Of a DNA stretch of 64,000 nt, positions 48,332 through 60,487 are shown piece after piece (within the stretch, counting starts at the first letter, position 1; every line of letters begins with the position of its first letter). Location: NCBI GenBank assembly GCA_963978905.1, contig OZ022259.1, forward strand, positions 51,106,727-51,170,726, read 5' to 3'. The notes under the pieces are model-generated. The model did no database searches. It saw only the letters and a program-made list of their open reading frames with translations, and was not told the DNA's origin. The position numbers were made by a program, and so were the translations under genes. This stretch comes from Trichostrongylus colubriformis (Eukaryota > Nematoda > Chromadorea > Rhabditida > Trichostrongylidae).

Positions 48332-49372
48332 GTCATTTTAAAGTTAATGGACGTATCTGTAAGTGCGATGAATATTTTTCAGTGGTAGTGCAGTATGAAC
48401 TGTAGACAAGTGGTATGAAGCCATTTCATGCCGTTTTTGATCGTGGTGCAGCTCTATTGTGATAGAATTGTCGATTTGAAAATGTTGTCATTGTTATACT
48501 TTTTGTTTTACACGTTTCTAGAGGGTATACTAATTGCCTCCGATTAAGTTCGATTCAAATTCGCGTACAATTATGCTCTAAATGAGTAATAGCTGATCTC
48601 GTTATTTTGATCCATTGGTAGATCTAGTGTAATAAATATGGGTACATTGGAATCCTGTGTGAATCTGTCTGTTTAAAAGTATTGTGCACAAAATATACTT
48701 GCGTTCCTTTTTTCTCAGAAATGGATCGCTTATAATTGCAACAGATTGTTTGTGGATTCTTCGTGGAAAAACTCTACTTTCATAGTGGAGCTGGGACTGT
48801 ACCATGAGAGGCGTGCCTAGAACCACTTTTGGTGGAATTTTGGGAATTTGGCGTACGTAAACTCGTTTCGCATTTTGCTTTTTTTTTGTGCGGTAGCATC
48901 AAATCACGGTAGCATCTCTTTCCCATTTTCGAAACTGGAGATTTTACTGCATTGTTGGTATCCTTCGTTTTTTTTTCGAATTTATACGTAATGCGCATTT
49001 TTTAATTTCACGAATATCTTGTCGAGATATCTAGGTATCGGGTGGGGGAGGGGGGAGACCTGGGTGGGAGGTGAGGAACATGGGGGCTCAACATCGGTTA
49101 TTCCACGAAGGGTATTCAGACGGAGTAGAAATACTTTTGGTTCTACGACTATGAGTGGGTCAATATTGGTGCACGTATTCGTAAAATCTTCACGCTTTTA
49201 AACAGGCTTCACTTGATTTATTACCCACTGTTCACTAGAGTGTAACTGCGTCGCGACCGTTTCAGTAAATTTGCGCCTAGTTCGTTTCAAAGGGGCATTG
49301 TACAAAATTTCCAAAATATTTCTACTGCAAGCATCTTGTCATCTATAAATCTTTATTATAACCCAACAATTA
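48332..49372. other. Convergent intergenic region
   Basis: Contains the ran-2 3' UTR (AATAAA at 48631-48636) and, on the other strand, the poly(A) signal of the next gene (complement of 49352-49357 overlaps its end). A G-rich patch (GGTGGGGGAGGGGGGAGACC) is at about 49040-49060. No gene seen. Confidence 0.5.
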
Positions 49373-51067
49373 TTAACACTGATCGTTTTTACTGCAACCG
49401 GTCACGAATGTCTCGTGTGGTAATCGTATAACAATAATATCGCTAACTACTACTACTTCTTCTTCGATCTCGTTGTCCTGAAAAACAATCATTTATTCAG
49501 TGGAAACTAGAACTGAATTTACTTGCTCACAGAAAAGTCTTCTGAAACTGGCTGATGCGTGCTCGTTGTCGATGTTGAGCTCGGCAAGGTGGATGGGGCA
49601 GGAGCATATGTGCTCGTGGAGGTGGATTCTATGCTAAAAACCGTGTTTTACGATGGCGTGTCACAACACGCATAAATAAATAAGTAAATAAATGAAATAA
49701 AAGCAGCGAGGTGGTAATGGGTGAGTTGACCATCTGGAAGGATTTGATTGGTTGCTGACACCCGAATACGCTTGAGCGAAATGATATTTTTGCATGATAT
49801 TTTCGTCCCTCAGAAGAGATACCGTCTAGGTAATACTTGACACCAATTCAAATTCTATTCCATTCGTCTAATTTTATATTAGGTTTGTTATACCTGCATT
49901 TAATTAATTCTGGTGCTTGCACAGCACTACATTGTGGCGGTAGTTTTGAATAAATAAACGAAAAAACCCTTGCTTTTTTTGATCACAGTGCTGCAGCGTA
50001 ATTTTTGAGGAAGCTTGATTAAGTATGGCCCTCTCAGCCTTCACGCTTCTTTAATTCTATAGCCTTCCTCTCCACAGCGCCAGTGATCTGGCGCATAGAG
50101 AGTTGTGCACTCAGCTTTCTCAGTTTTGTGCTTGCGAAATTTCGTAACTTTCTGTTTGTTACCGGGTATCATCTGCCCTGTGCTCAGCTCCTTACTCTCC
50201 TACACATCGTTACCACATCTTAGGCCGCGTTCATACTTTGCGGCGCCGGCGGCAGGGCGTGGCTGCGTGTCTCTGCGTCTCGGCCTTTGCCACCCTTTTC
50301 GTGGCCTGAGTCGTCACTGCACCTCCTCCTTGTCACTGTGCCTTGCCGTCTGTGAACGCAGTCACGCCTTGCTGGCGCAAAGTATGAACGCGGTCTCACC
50401 CATCCCTTTCTACACTCCAGCCCGTGCCTCCCCGGAGCCGAGGGAGGAGATATTATTCCTTCAATTCGTAATGGTTTATTTTCACAATAACCCCTTGGAT
50501 AAGATAAAATGCTCCTTACCTTTCGTCAGGGGTTGTTTCCAAGTCAGTTGAGCTGCCAACCTCTTCAAGTACTTCAGTAGCCTCCTGCGTGGTTGGCGAT
50601 ACTGTGGATGGCTCTTCAGTACTGGACGACATAATCAATTGCTGATGCAGCTCCAGAGTGGTGAGAGGTGTCGGTAGCTGCCTCACATGGCTTTTCGAGC
50701 GATTGCTTTTCACTACTTTGAGAACCTTTCTCGTTCCTACTCCATGCTGCACATTCACGCTGGTGGGACGCTCAGCAATTGTCTCGATTGGAAGCGAGCT
50801 TGCGCGAAGTTGTAGAGCCTGAAGATTTACCAGTGGTAGACTGTTTGAAAGCCTAATTCTTAAATATGCGCGAAAGGCTCTCACCTGTTTGAGGCGATCT
50901 CTCGCATGCTCGGTATCCACCACGGCCATAGATTTTGCATTTAGCCTCATGTCAATTCCACCGGATGGAAAGCCTGATGCTATCACTGACGATGCACTGG
51001 AATGTCTTGTAGCAGTCATACTCGGCGACGCGAATGCCGCAACGGACACGCAACGCAGGCCAGGCAT
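49373..51067 (-). CDS. Ser/Thr/Pro-rich reading frame: separate gene or tail of the cuticlin
   Basis: The exons 51067-50885, 50818-50520, 49633-49531 and 49477-49373 (TAA) join in phase and give 229 residues; a later ATG at 51019 is also possible. The middle is rich in Ser, Thr, Glu and Pro (SSSTEEPSTVSPTTQEATE, STSTSTYAPAPSTLPSSTS), as in O-glycosylated extracellular linkers. The end is acidic, then hydrophobic (DNEIEEEVVVVSDIIVI). There is no signal peptide, and the stretch lies directly downstream of, and on the same strand as, the CUT-6-like gene, so it may be that protein's C-terminal tail. I could not join the two in frame: the best donor of the last cuticlin exon is phase 1 and no acceptor here fits it. 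The 66-bp first intron is in frame without a stop. A poly(A) signal follows the stop (complement of 49352-49357). Confidence 0.5.
50223..50395. mobile_element. MITE, family 4 (GCCGCGTTCATACTTTGCG termini), in intron
   Basis: Left end GGCCGCGTTCATACTTTGCG; right end CGCAAAGTATGAACGCGG is the inverse. GC-rich interior, no coding. Relatives lie at 53177-53406 and 57127-57305, all inside introns of this locus. Confidence 0.8.
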
Positions 51068-51099
51068 TTAGAGCACTCAGTTGAATTTGAAAAAAAATT

Positions 51100-51497
51100 T
51101 GTACAGAAATCTGAGTTTTCCAATCCTCGTGCAGTTATGTTGTATTCATGTACTACGGGCCACATGCAAGGTTTCTTGCAAAGAATCAAAATCTGACAAA
51201 AATAGATCCTGCCGCGAGGGCTCTGAGGCAGACCGGGGGGGGAGGGGGAGGGACAGTGCTCGGGACTTGATGTAAAAAGAAAACCAAGATCAGTCACTTT
51301 GAAGGAATTGGAACCGCCGGCGTTCTGCTTTCAGCCCTCCTAGTCCCGCCCACAATGCGTGCGTGGGCGAATTTTCAGGGCTATATCTGTGTCAGATTTT
51401 GAATTTTTTGCATGAAACTTTGCATGTGGTCCGTCTTGAAGAAATACAAGATAACAGTTCGTGAATAAGAAAAACTCGGATTCCCGTGGACGATACT
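51100..51497. mobile_element. MITE, family 3, between cuticlin exons and the Ser/Thr-rich frame
   Basis: The left part has GGGCCACATGCAAGGTTTC, the right part GAAACTTTGCATGTGGTCC, and the right end is CCCGTGGACGAT, the family terminus. The left tip is degraded. A G run at about 51236-51252 lies inside it. Confidence 0.65.
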
Positions 51498-51838
51498 GTG
51501 GTAGGCCAACGCTCCTCGTGTGACTGGGCTGATTTTGTGCTGCCTTGACTCATCATTGCGCCTCGCTGTGTTCACAGCCCCCCCCCCCCTTCACCGCGTG
51601 AGGAACTATTTAGAGATGTGAGAGGGCTGCGATGCTTCCCTAATCCTGGAATGGGCCTTTAATTGTGATGCAGCATAACGTCACTGAAAGAAAATAGGTG
51701 AAAAGTGCACCTTCTCAAAGGGACTACTGAAGCCCTCGATGGATGTCCGAAGACTGATGGAAGCGAAACCGTAGTGCTTGGTTCTAAAATGGATTGTTGC
51801 TCTTGGAAGGGACTGTCCAAGCTGTGGCAGCACCTCAC

Positions 51839-54800
51839 CTTCCGTCACAGTCATCGCAGCCGCCCTCTGAGGCTCTTGCATGCGTTCCTCAATATTTTCA
51901 TCGTCGTAGGTATCCTAAAAAGGTCAACTTCATGAATTTCAAAGGTGACCTTCTGTTGAACATAAGGAATCATAATACTCACGTACTCCTCAGCATCTTT
52001 GGAAGAGCTGGCCGCATTGTCAAAGGTCTCGCGTTTTGTGCGACAGTGAGGTGCCTGAAATTTGTGGTACGCTGCTGAGAGGATCCGGTGCGGAACTGTG
52101 GAACCGACCTCTACAGGACTGCACTGCTCATCAGACGGATTACATAGGCGAAGTTTACAGGAGAACCTCAGAATGGGAACGTCAGCAAAGCGTACAGCCT
52201 TGCCAACGCCTGTCACGATCCCGTCTTTGGAGTAGTCAAGGTTACTTATTATCGATGGTTGGGTTATACACCTAAACTACAATATTGAGAAAAATCCATG
52301 TCTTTTAGGAGCGGAAACGTTCAGTGGTGAGAGGTTCACTACTGCTTATGCTAGGTATAATCTGCAGGTCGGCGCTCGCCCTCTCCTCTGTCCCGTCCAC
52401 CCACTCCATCGCTCATCCGTCACTCTCGACTAGATCAGTGCCATACGCTCAAATGGTACATGTTGATTAAGTACTGAGCTACGGTAATGTCTTGCACCAC
52501 CGCGCAATCGCATGTGTGTCATGCGCACTCTCACTTGAGCGTGCTATTTCCCCTCCGCGCTGATCTCTACCACTAACGATCTGCGCGTTGCGGAGGAAAA
52601 ATAGCGCATTCAAATGAGAGCGCGCACGACGACGCATGCGATTGCACCATTGCAAGATAACCGGAGCTTTAGGTGGGCTGTGCTTCTCCTAAAGTGGCAT
52701 CAAGACCATATTGTCAGATTGTATCAGATCACTCCTATAAGTTGAAGGTAAATCCGAAAACAATTGATCATTCCTTCAAAAACTTATGCACATAATGCCT
52801 ATAAGTCTGCGCTACCCTTCCTTGGTCGCCAAATGTGAAGGTTACCCTTTCGTAGAAGTCGTATGCATAGCTCATCCTACTGAATATTATCCATGTACAT
52901 CGGCTTTATCGTTACCCATCGACTTACCCATTGTGATCGATGACCATTTCTATACGGTGGGAGACAGGATCAACCGTAAAGCAGGAATGTACTCGAAATC
53001 GTGGATGATCTGCAAGTAAATTTCTCAGTTGCCCATCTACTGCAGTTACTTCGAAGCAATGGATACGATAACTCAGGTGTTCAGAAAGGAATGTATGTCC
53101 GCCATGCATATTAGGGGTCCAAGTAGACGGAATGTGGCATTTTTTCTAGTAAAGGCGCACTTAGTTTGGTTTGGAAGGCCGCGTTCATCGATATTAGCCC
53201 ATCGGCTCATCGACGTTTAGGCGCTTCAGCGTCTACGCATTCGCTGAAACCGCGCGCGCCGCGACGTGGCATTGCGATCAATATGTATCTTTTGCTCATT
53301 CGCCGATCCCCCCCCCAAAAACGTCGAGAAGGCGTGGCTAGTCAATCGATGAGTATCTTTAACTGCAATTGGTGATGCGTCAAAAACGATGTTTATGAAC
53401 GCGGCTTATGACCGCACGGAAGCTGTTGTCCGGTGGAGTCATGTGCTGCGTATGGTCGCCGCACATGACACATCCGCGTGGCACCGATCGACATATCAGA
53501 GTGGCGTCGACTGAACTATCACACCCTTTGCTTACAATTTGCTCGTGAGATCGATCATGGACTTGTTATGATCAGACTGCCACCTGAATCACATCTCCAC
53601 GTATGCAACAGTGGTGTTCCGACGGTGATAGCATGTGAAGAGCATTGTTCTGGTTGAGGGGTGACAACATAGCGACATTTCATCGCCTCGGTCAATTCCG
53701 ATAAGAATTCCTTGCTTCTGAAGGTAAGAGGTATCAAGGAGCAGACGATGGACCCTACTTAATAATGGAAGTGCGCCACTTACCCACTAGAAACACCTTC
53801 GGTAATCAATGTGGTGACTCCTTGCATTCTGTTTGGAGTTTTCACTGCCTTTGTCTTGTCCGGATAAAAGCATCGAATTTCGAACGAATGATCATTGGCG
53901 GTGGCGAATCGTCGATCGAATTGGAGTACTGCTCGCGATGACACCACAAAACCTCGGGATTTTGCCTGAAGTACGAGTCTGGTCACTAGAGGCTGCAGTT
54001 CGAGTTTTGAAGAAGTGCACAATTACTGGAAGTTCTGCTGCGTCCTGCGTCCTTGCCCGATTGCAACTTTCTCTGGGTCGTAATTGGTGCCCAGTTCTCC
54101 GATTTTCGAGAGAATTGATTTAAAGCACTTGCGTCGATTAAAATCATTGTCAGTTAACTATAGTATGGTTGTAAAAGCTTCCATTGGCTCCACTAAAGGT
54201 TTTAAAAAAATTTCGTGAAAGACTTTTTCCGTGTTTTTTCCCACGGCTTTGTTGGTTGCTTTTCGGTTGTACTATTCCCGATGGCCGAGTAGCTGTGGAG
54301 GGCGAATAAAGGTTCGTTGGTTGGTCCATCGCTTTCAGTGAGGCAGAGACTCGAAAGCTCTTCCTCAATCATGGTCTTATTTCTGTGGTATATGACTGTT
54401 TCATTCAGCTCTTTCTCGACTATTGCACTATTTTGCACATCTACTTTGATATTCCACAATACACTGAAAATTACTCCTAATCGTGTCCTCAAATGCCTCT
54501 ACGATTTACAATGCATGTCGGATTCCTGGCGTATCAAAAAAACACGGGCCGACGCTATGCTCTCGAGCCTTCTATTTGTTTTTTATTTGCCCTTATACCT
54601 TATTTATTCAATTTTTTTTAAATTCCAATTTTTAATATTTGACTTCTTATTACTTGTTTTCCGTTCTGAACGAACGAGACCCATCCAATCAAATAGCAGG
54701 CCCTGACTTCCAAACTACAGTACCTCATACGTCTTTATCAAGCCACACTTCCCATGCGGAGCGATAGTGCGCACATCGAAGCGAGACTCGTCTTGATCTC

Positions 54801-57800
54801 CCTGGGAGTGATCTTCCGTGGAAGTGCATCCAGGCTCGTGATGGTAACCCTCGAAGAACAGGCGACCCTAATAGGTGTAGTTGTTTAGTGGACTTCAGAA
54901 AGGTGAATCATATATGTACCTTTAACTTCTTCGTAGTTGAAATTCCAACTTGTACAAAATCCGGTCCACAGGTGATCTCAGCTCCATCGACTCCTTAAGC
55001 GAAAAATGTTAGAAGTCATCATACGTTTTCTTCGACAGGGTTGGTAATGAAGAAATTCCAGGCCATTAATCCATGCTTTTAGAGAAGGGCATCACGCAAA
55101 GAAAGTGCGATGAAGAACTGCTTTCAGGGGTTGAAAATAGGGATAGGGCAGAGTATAATTTAAACTATGCAAAATCTATGTATTGATTGCTGCTGAGCAT
55201 CGGCTGTGTGTGCCAGGACACTCGAATTAAGTTTCTGAACCGGCTGCAGCTTGAACGCTGACATTCCTTTCGCTTCTCCTACCCGTGCGCATTATTTCAT
55301 AATCCAAGCTACGTTGCTGTGAGGGAATGGGCTGGTAGAACTCCTAGGGAAGTGTATCTCAGGACACTCGAACCAGGTCACTGCCCGCAAAATCGATAAC
55401 TTGAATGAACAAATTGAGCGCACGCAACTATGAAATACCTTGAGAAACCTACCTCTGGCATATTCGCAATGTTCTCCTTGTGATAGATTTTTGAAGCCGG
55501 CTACGAAATGTTCGAGTGATACGTTCTTGTGGAGGTTCTGTGAATTTTCTGTGATTATGGGGCGAGTTTTCCACTCAGAAAGCTACGCTTTATTTCGAGA
55601 ATCCCTTAACTAATATATTATGTTCGTTGCATTATTTGATGCTGAAACTTACTTGAAAAGCCAGCTCATCTTTGCCACTGATTCGAACAATTTCATCACG
55701 ATTTATGTGATCCCCGATGCCCAGCGTCAGGATTGTGACTCCTGCAATAGGAATTACTCGCAGGACTCGTTGAATGTCCATATTCGATTTCAGATCGATA
55801 TCGATTATCCCTCCCATCCTTGTGAGGTGGAATGGTAATACGTCACAATACGGATCGTCCAGAGGACAAGCCTTGATCAAGATCCGAGCAGTGAGTGACG
55901 CTTTGAATTCCTACGGTATTTGTCAATTGATTCTAGGCTCCCTTGAGAGGGTTAAAAACACCGTCTCGTACATTGGCTGCTCTCCTCAGATCACTGTGTT
56001 GGTGAAATCCCTTTCATCATTATAAGTTACCGGGAAGAGCTTTCAAGTTCCAGTGGCACTTTAAATAGAGATCCAGACGGGTCGATAAAGTTTAGAATGC
56101 TGATTACAAATATGAAAAATAGCGACTTAAGAGGGGTCAAAGTTTGCTTGTGATAACTCATTCGTTCGGAGTCTCGCATCAACGGGGCTAACTGTTTGAG
56201 CAGGAACGGTCAACGTGGCTCAGTGGCAGCAATTTTGCCGTGGAGGGTGAACGGTGGGTTTTTCCCCTAGATTTGACCATTTGGTGAGTCACGACAAGCC
56301 AAGTACCCGGACAATGATCCATCGCATGCAAACTTTGTCCTTTCCTGGCTAGCTTCAGAGCCGCCCATAGCACTTTTGGTTTTTAGATTTGTTATCAGCA
56401 CTCAAAACTCTATCGAGATGTCTCCGTCCCTGTTCAAAGTTCCACAGGAACTTGAAAACCCTTCCAGGTTAGTAGGATGGAAGCGAAATACACGGAGCTT
56501 TGTTTTTTGTAGCGATCAGTTGTGTAACGGTACTTTCATTCACTTTTATATTTATTATGAACGAAAATCACAAAAAAAAAAATTCTAGCATAGAAATTGA
56601 ATGTCCCACCGGCTGCTCGCAGAGCTTCCGCAGCTGGTAATGGATTGTCCTGTGAGTGCCCATCGGTAACAACAACAGCCACCTAAGTAAACAAAAGGTC
56701 TTCAAAAAAGAATAAACAACAATAACAATAAAAGTGACATACAGATCTAGGCAAGCAAGGTCTTATTCAGAAATATGATTTAACGAAGAGAGCTTTTTGA
56801 ATGCACTCTTTCGCTACATTTTGGTCTGTTTCAAGCGGCCGCGGTAGGCTGGTTTATTGATTTTTGCATACTTATTCTGCCTTGGGATTTGAAAATGGTT
56901 TTATTTACTCATTTATTTATTTGTGCGTAATGTGACGCGCCATCATCAAACATTGGGCAGGAAAGTAGCCGCTTCGCACCTTCTCGCGCTTCTATTTCAA
57001 TAACTGCACTAATGACACAAAGTAATCGATTTGGAAGAAAATCAAAAGTCTTTCAATCAACCTTCATCCTTTCCTTTGTCGCATTACACATCAAGGCAAG
57101 GCAGAATGATCATTGAAAAGGCTTAAGGCCGCGTTCATACTCACGATCAGCGCCGGCAGAGCGTGGCTGCATTTACAGGCAGCGAGGCAGAGTGGCACGA
57201 GGGAGGGGCAGAGATGACATCGGTAAAGAAGCAGAGTGGCATAGGCGGAGACGCAGCGATACACAGCCGCGCCTTGTCACCAGTATCGCGAAGTATGAAC
57301 GCACCCTCACAAATCTCTACTTTCACAACTTATAAAAATTTTTAATTTTGAGTGAATTTTCTTTACTCCCCTTGCCAAATTCTTGAAAATAGCTGTTGTC
57401 AGGAACGTGAAAAAATTTTTAAGACGAGCCTTTCGAAGAAAAAGTGGACTCGTAGAGCGCTCGTGCAATCCTTGTAGTAGTAAATTTTTAATTTATACGA
57501 TATTCGAAAATGCCACCTGCGAGACGTCACTGTCCTCCTTCCGCTTTGCCTTCCTGAACATATCCAACGCTTTGAGCATCGCTTTTCCGGTCTTCGTTGT
57601 CCCGGACATGTGGTGGATTTTTTTCAGCGACGACTCCAGTCCGTCGTGGCTCTGAACAAGAAAATCTATTAATTAAACCATGATTTCGCCGCTGTGTGTC
57701 GAAACAATGGGAACGAAGATCAAATTAAGATTTACGATTCGTCGCAGCGCACCGGGCACGTTGCGATTAGTGCTAGGCAGGAAAGCTAAAGGTGTTCCGC

Positions 57801-59838
57801 ATTTGCGTAGCGGCCGGCTTTCGATTGTGCGAGGATACTACTTACTATCACGGCTACTAATGTAATACAATTAGCGATTCGGGCTTGGATTTTCGACGGG
57901 ATTATATGCGGTACACCCACGCTACACCGCCGCTACAGTAATAAATTGAAGCTTACGTGATTGCACTCATCGCACTCACCACACGCCACACTCTCTTCCC
58001 ACTGACGGTACCTAGCGTGGTGTATTCCAAACCATTCGAAGTCAAAATACGTTCTGAAGTTCGAACCTCTAAGAATCGATTTTTCACGGAATGGTTTTCG
58101 CATAGAATATTGATGACATGTGCTTTCTAGCCGCGGTATGGCAGCGGTATACTGATTGAATTTTCTTTTTTCTTGAATATCAGGCTTGCAAAATTTTTTA
58201 TTCAATGGAATCGACCCACTTCCAAAAAAACTTGGAATTTCGTACAAGCATGGATTGGAGCTTGTCGACAACTCTTATTAGTAGCCGGATTTTGGCTGAA
58301 AATTTTAGCTGATCTCCAGGAGTAATTTTCAAAAATAACATCTGCAGTTCGGAAGTAAAGATTTGAACTCAAGAGTACGGTTCAGACTTGACGATAGCGC
58401 AAGGAGATAGGTGAGAATGAAAGAATCTGTATCAACCGATTGTTATGGCCAATAGACGAATTGTTGTGTAGGCGGAAAGAAAATATACGTGCATAGATGC
58501 TTTTGACTTCACCCAACCCCCAATTAGATAGAATGGATAAGATACGTATCGATTGACTGCCTGTTCGCCACATTCCTGTGAGTCAAGGGAATCGATGGGT
58601 ATCCCATTTTCTCTTGCTTGCTTACTTATTCACCAGGATCGCCAACATTAAAAAGTGCCTGAGGAATGATAGGGTGATGGGGGCTAATCAATCCCATCAG
58701 GATTTGCCACGCATTCAAATTTCATTGGGATTCATAAAGGCATTTGTATGCGTATCCAATCCTTAGAGTAAGAGGCTAATCTAGGAATGAAATTTTCTAT
58801 TCAAGTCGGTCAATCTGGTACTATGCAGTTGTATGAGCGCTGAACTTGCTATCGCATGAAGTACCGCAGTTTTTGCAAAAATCCACTCCCGATATTTTTT
58901 GCCCACTCGTCGAAGAAAGCAGCGGAATTGTTGAAAAAAAAACTCCTTGCAGAGTAAAATCGTAACAAATTAGCTGCATGGAACAATCTCGAAAAATCTT
59001 AAAAAAATGAAGTCATATCGTGGACGAATAACGAACCTGATAGTCATCAAAGCTATGTTCAAGTCTCGTATAGCTGGCATACTGCAGAACGGCAATCTGA
59101 CTCTAAAAATATTGACAATTCGGCTCAGCCTACCGTATAACTTTTTGTGAAGCTTCACTCAATCGCTAAACCACATCAACAGTTAATGTATTATAAAACA
59201 AGTGGCACTATTCAACTGTCATTACCCCTGATACGTGAGTTGGTCGAAAAAAAAAACTAATTCGCGGATACATCGCCTATAGGAGTTACTTTGAATAAAG
59301 TAAGGTAGTAGTGACAGTTGAATAGTGCCAAACAAGTTTATTTCTTAGCTTCACCTTATTTTCCCCAATATTCATCATAGAAGCAATTTTGTCGAGCACT
59401 TTCATTTGCATGGAAAACGTAGAGCCTGATACCGAGCCGGAACCATCCAGAAGAAACAGCACATGCAAACGGAGGTCTATCGGACGGCATACTGTAACTG
59501 TCAGTTAAAGTTCCTAGAAATAGCAGATTCACAACGATGTTAACAGGATGACGAAAGCCATTGATTCTAAACACATTAATCCAGTGTTGCTTGAGATTAC
59601 GGTAGCTATTCGAAATTCTTGTGATTTTCGTATTTTAAAAAGATGCTATAAAGGTATACAGGAAAATATTCAGTTTTAGGTTTCAACGTTTCTATTCGAA
59701 AAAATGGGTAACTAGGAAAGTCTGCTCACTCTTGAGAAGCTCGTTGTCTTCCTCGATAGCGTTCACGACGACAACACCGATGGCGACGACGATGTGAATC
59801 AGAAGAGCAAGTCGAGTGCATCGGTTGAAGGTCATCAT
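51839..59838 (-). CDS. cut-6: Cuticlin with von Willebrand A and ZP domains (CUT-6-like)
   Basis: 15 exons: 59838-59730, 59491-59355, 59102-59037, 57651-57517, 56682-56610, 55741-55653, 55537-55453, 54993-54920, 54867-54724, 53965-53784, 53717-53584, 53009-52928, 52271-52109, 52054-51983 and 51914-51839; about 540 residues, with the 3' end open. Residues 1-29 are a signal peptide. The VWA domain (about 41-210) has MIDAS residues DGSGS (52-56), a GTT at 121-123 and TDG at 155-157. The ZP domain (about 232-490) has paired cysteines (EITCG, IRCFY, WRCDS, VHSCF, FSCKLRLC). It is followed by a furin-type site RTKR at 496-499. The VWA-plus-ZP layout matches C. elegans CUT-6, a cuticle matrix protein. 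If the donor at 51838 is not used, the frame ends at a TGA at 51681 (about 592 residues). The acceptor of exon 10 (53965) was chosen for ZP continuity. Several MITEs sit in its introns. Confidence 0.9.
53177..53406. mobile_element. MITE, family 4, in cut-6 intron
   Basis: Left end GGCCGCGTTCATCGATATT; right end TGTTTATGAACGCGGC, with inverted CGACGTTTAGGCGCTTCAGCG-type sequence inside. It lies between the ZP exons 53584 and 53009. It is more diverged than the other two copies. Confidence 0.65.
57127..57305. mobile_element. MITE, family 4, in cut-6 intron
   Basis: Left end GGCCGCGTTCATACTCACG; right end CGAAGTATGAACGC. The interior GGCAGAGCGTGGCTGC matches GGCAGGGCGTGGCTGC in the 50223 copy. 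It lies in the intron between 57517 and 56682. Confidence 0.75.
59204..59329. mobile_element. hAT-type MITE, 126 bp, with 8-bp target-site duplication, in cut-6 intron
   Basis: Termini GGCACTATTCAACTGTCA and TGACAGTTGAATAGTGCC form 18-bp perfect inverted repeats. The identical 8-mer AAACAAGT flanks both ends (59196-59203 and 59330-59337). Same tips as the 498-bp element at 9134. It lies in intron 2 of the cuticlin gene, between the two VWA exons. Confidence 0.9.
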
Positions 59839-60351
59839 CGTTCACGACCACAATCACACTTCATTATGATTAGTTGACCTGATTTAGACAAGATGGCTGG
59901 TATGCGAGATCGAATCCGGTATTCCACGAGACCGCGATAGCCGATCCACTTTCTATCCGTATAAGCTACGAAGATCTTGCACTGATCAGCGATCTCTGAT
60001 TGAAGTCCAAAAAATTTTGAGTTTTGATTCATAATGATTTACCATAGGATAAAGGAGGCACGATCAAGCCGTATGGAATGGGCCTTGTACTGGTGGTCTG
60101 TTTGGAATGTTGAGATTTTTGTAAGTATACTGGTAATATACATCGAATTCCTAAGGCTCTATGTGTTTCTCTGATACAATGAACTTGGAATGATTCGAGG
60201 CTTGGTCAATTTAGGGCGGGATTGAACCAGTAGACTGATTTGGTTTATTGTCGCACCTTGTGTGAACTGCACCATCTCCGCTCTTGTTTCATCATCAAGA
60301 TGCCGACCATAACAGATCGTTGGTAGGTAAGTAGAGTGATTTACAGTGCCA

Positions 60352-60487
60352 CAGTCCATTTCGGAGCGCTTGATAGGGCGTGGCCTACGGGCTTGAGTGA
60401 TGATGTATCAAACTCTCTCACCACGCCACGTGCTCTCACTCTCGCCACTCAGGCCACGCTCTATCTAGCGTTATGAAATGGACTGTA
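60352..60487. mobile_element. MITE, family 5
   Basis: Left end CAGTCCATTTCGGAGCGCT; right end AGCGTTATGAAATGGACTG, with AGGGCGTGGCCT inside the left end and AGGCCACGCTCT inside the right. Same structure as 27857-27990. Confidence 0.8.

Noticed and set aside
49373..51067. Treating this frame as part of cut-6 outright
   Set aside because: Phase of the last cuticlin exon donor does not fit any acceptor I can see here, so it is listed separately with the doubt stated.
59037..59102. Regular inverted repeats as CRISPR-like array
   Set aside because: No array of evenly spaced identical repeats exists anywhere in the window. Repeats are dispersed transposon ends in a eukaryotic genome.
60200..60240. 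GGATTGAACC-like string as tRNA T-arm
   Set aside because: No matching acceptor stem, D-arm or anticodon arm at the right distances. Other TTCGAA/TTCAAA strings (9390, 58055, 58360) fail in the same way.
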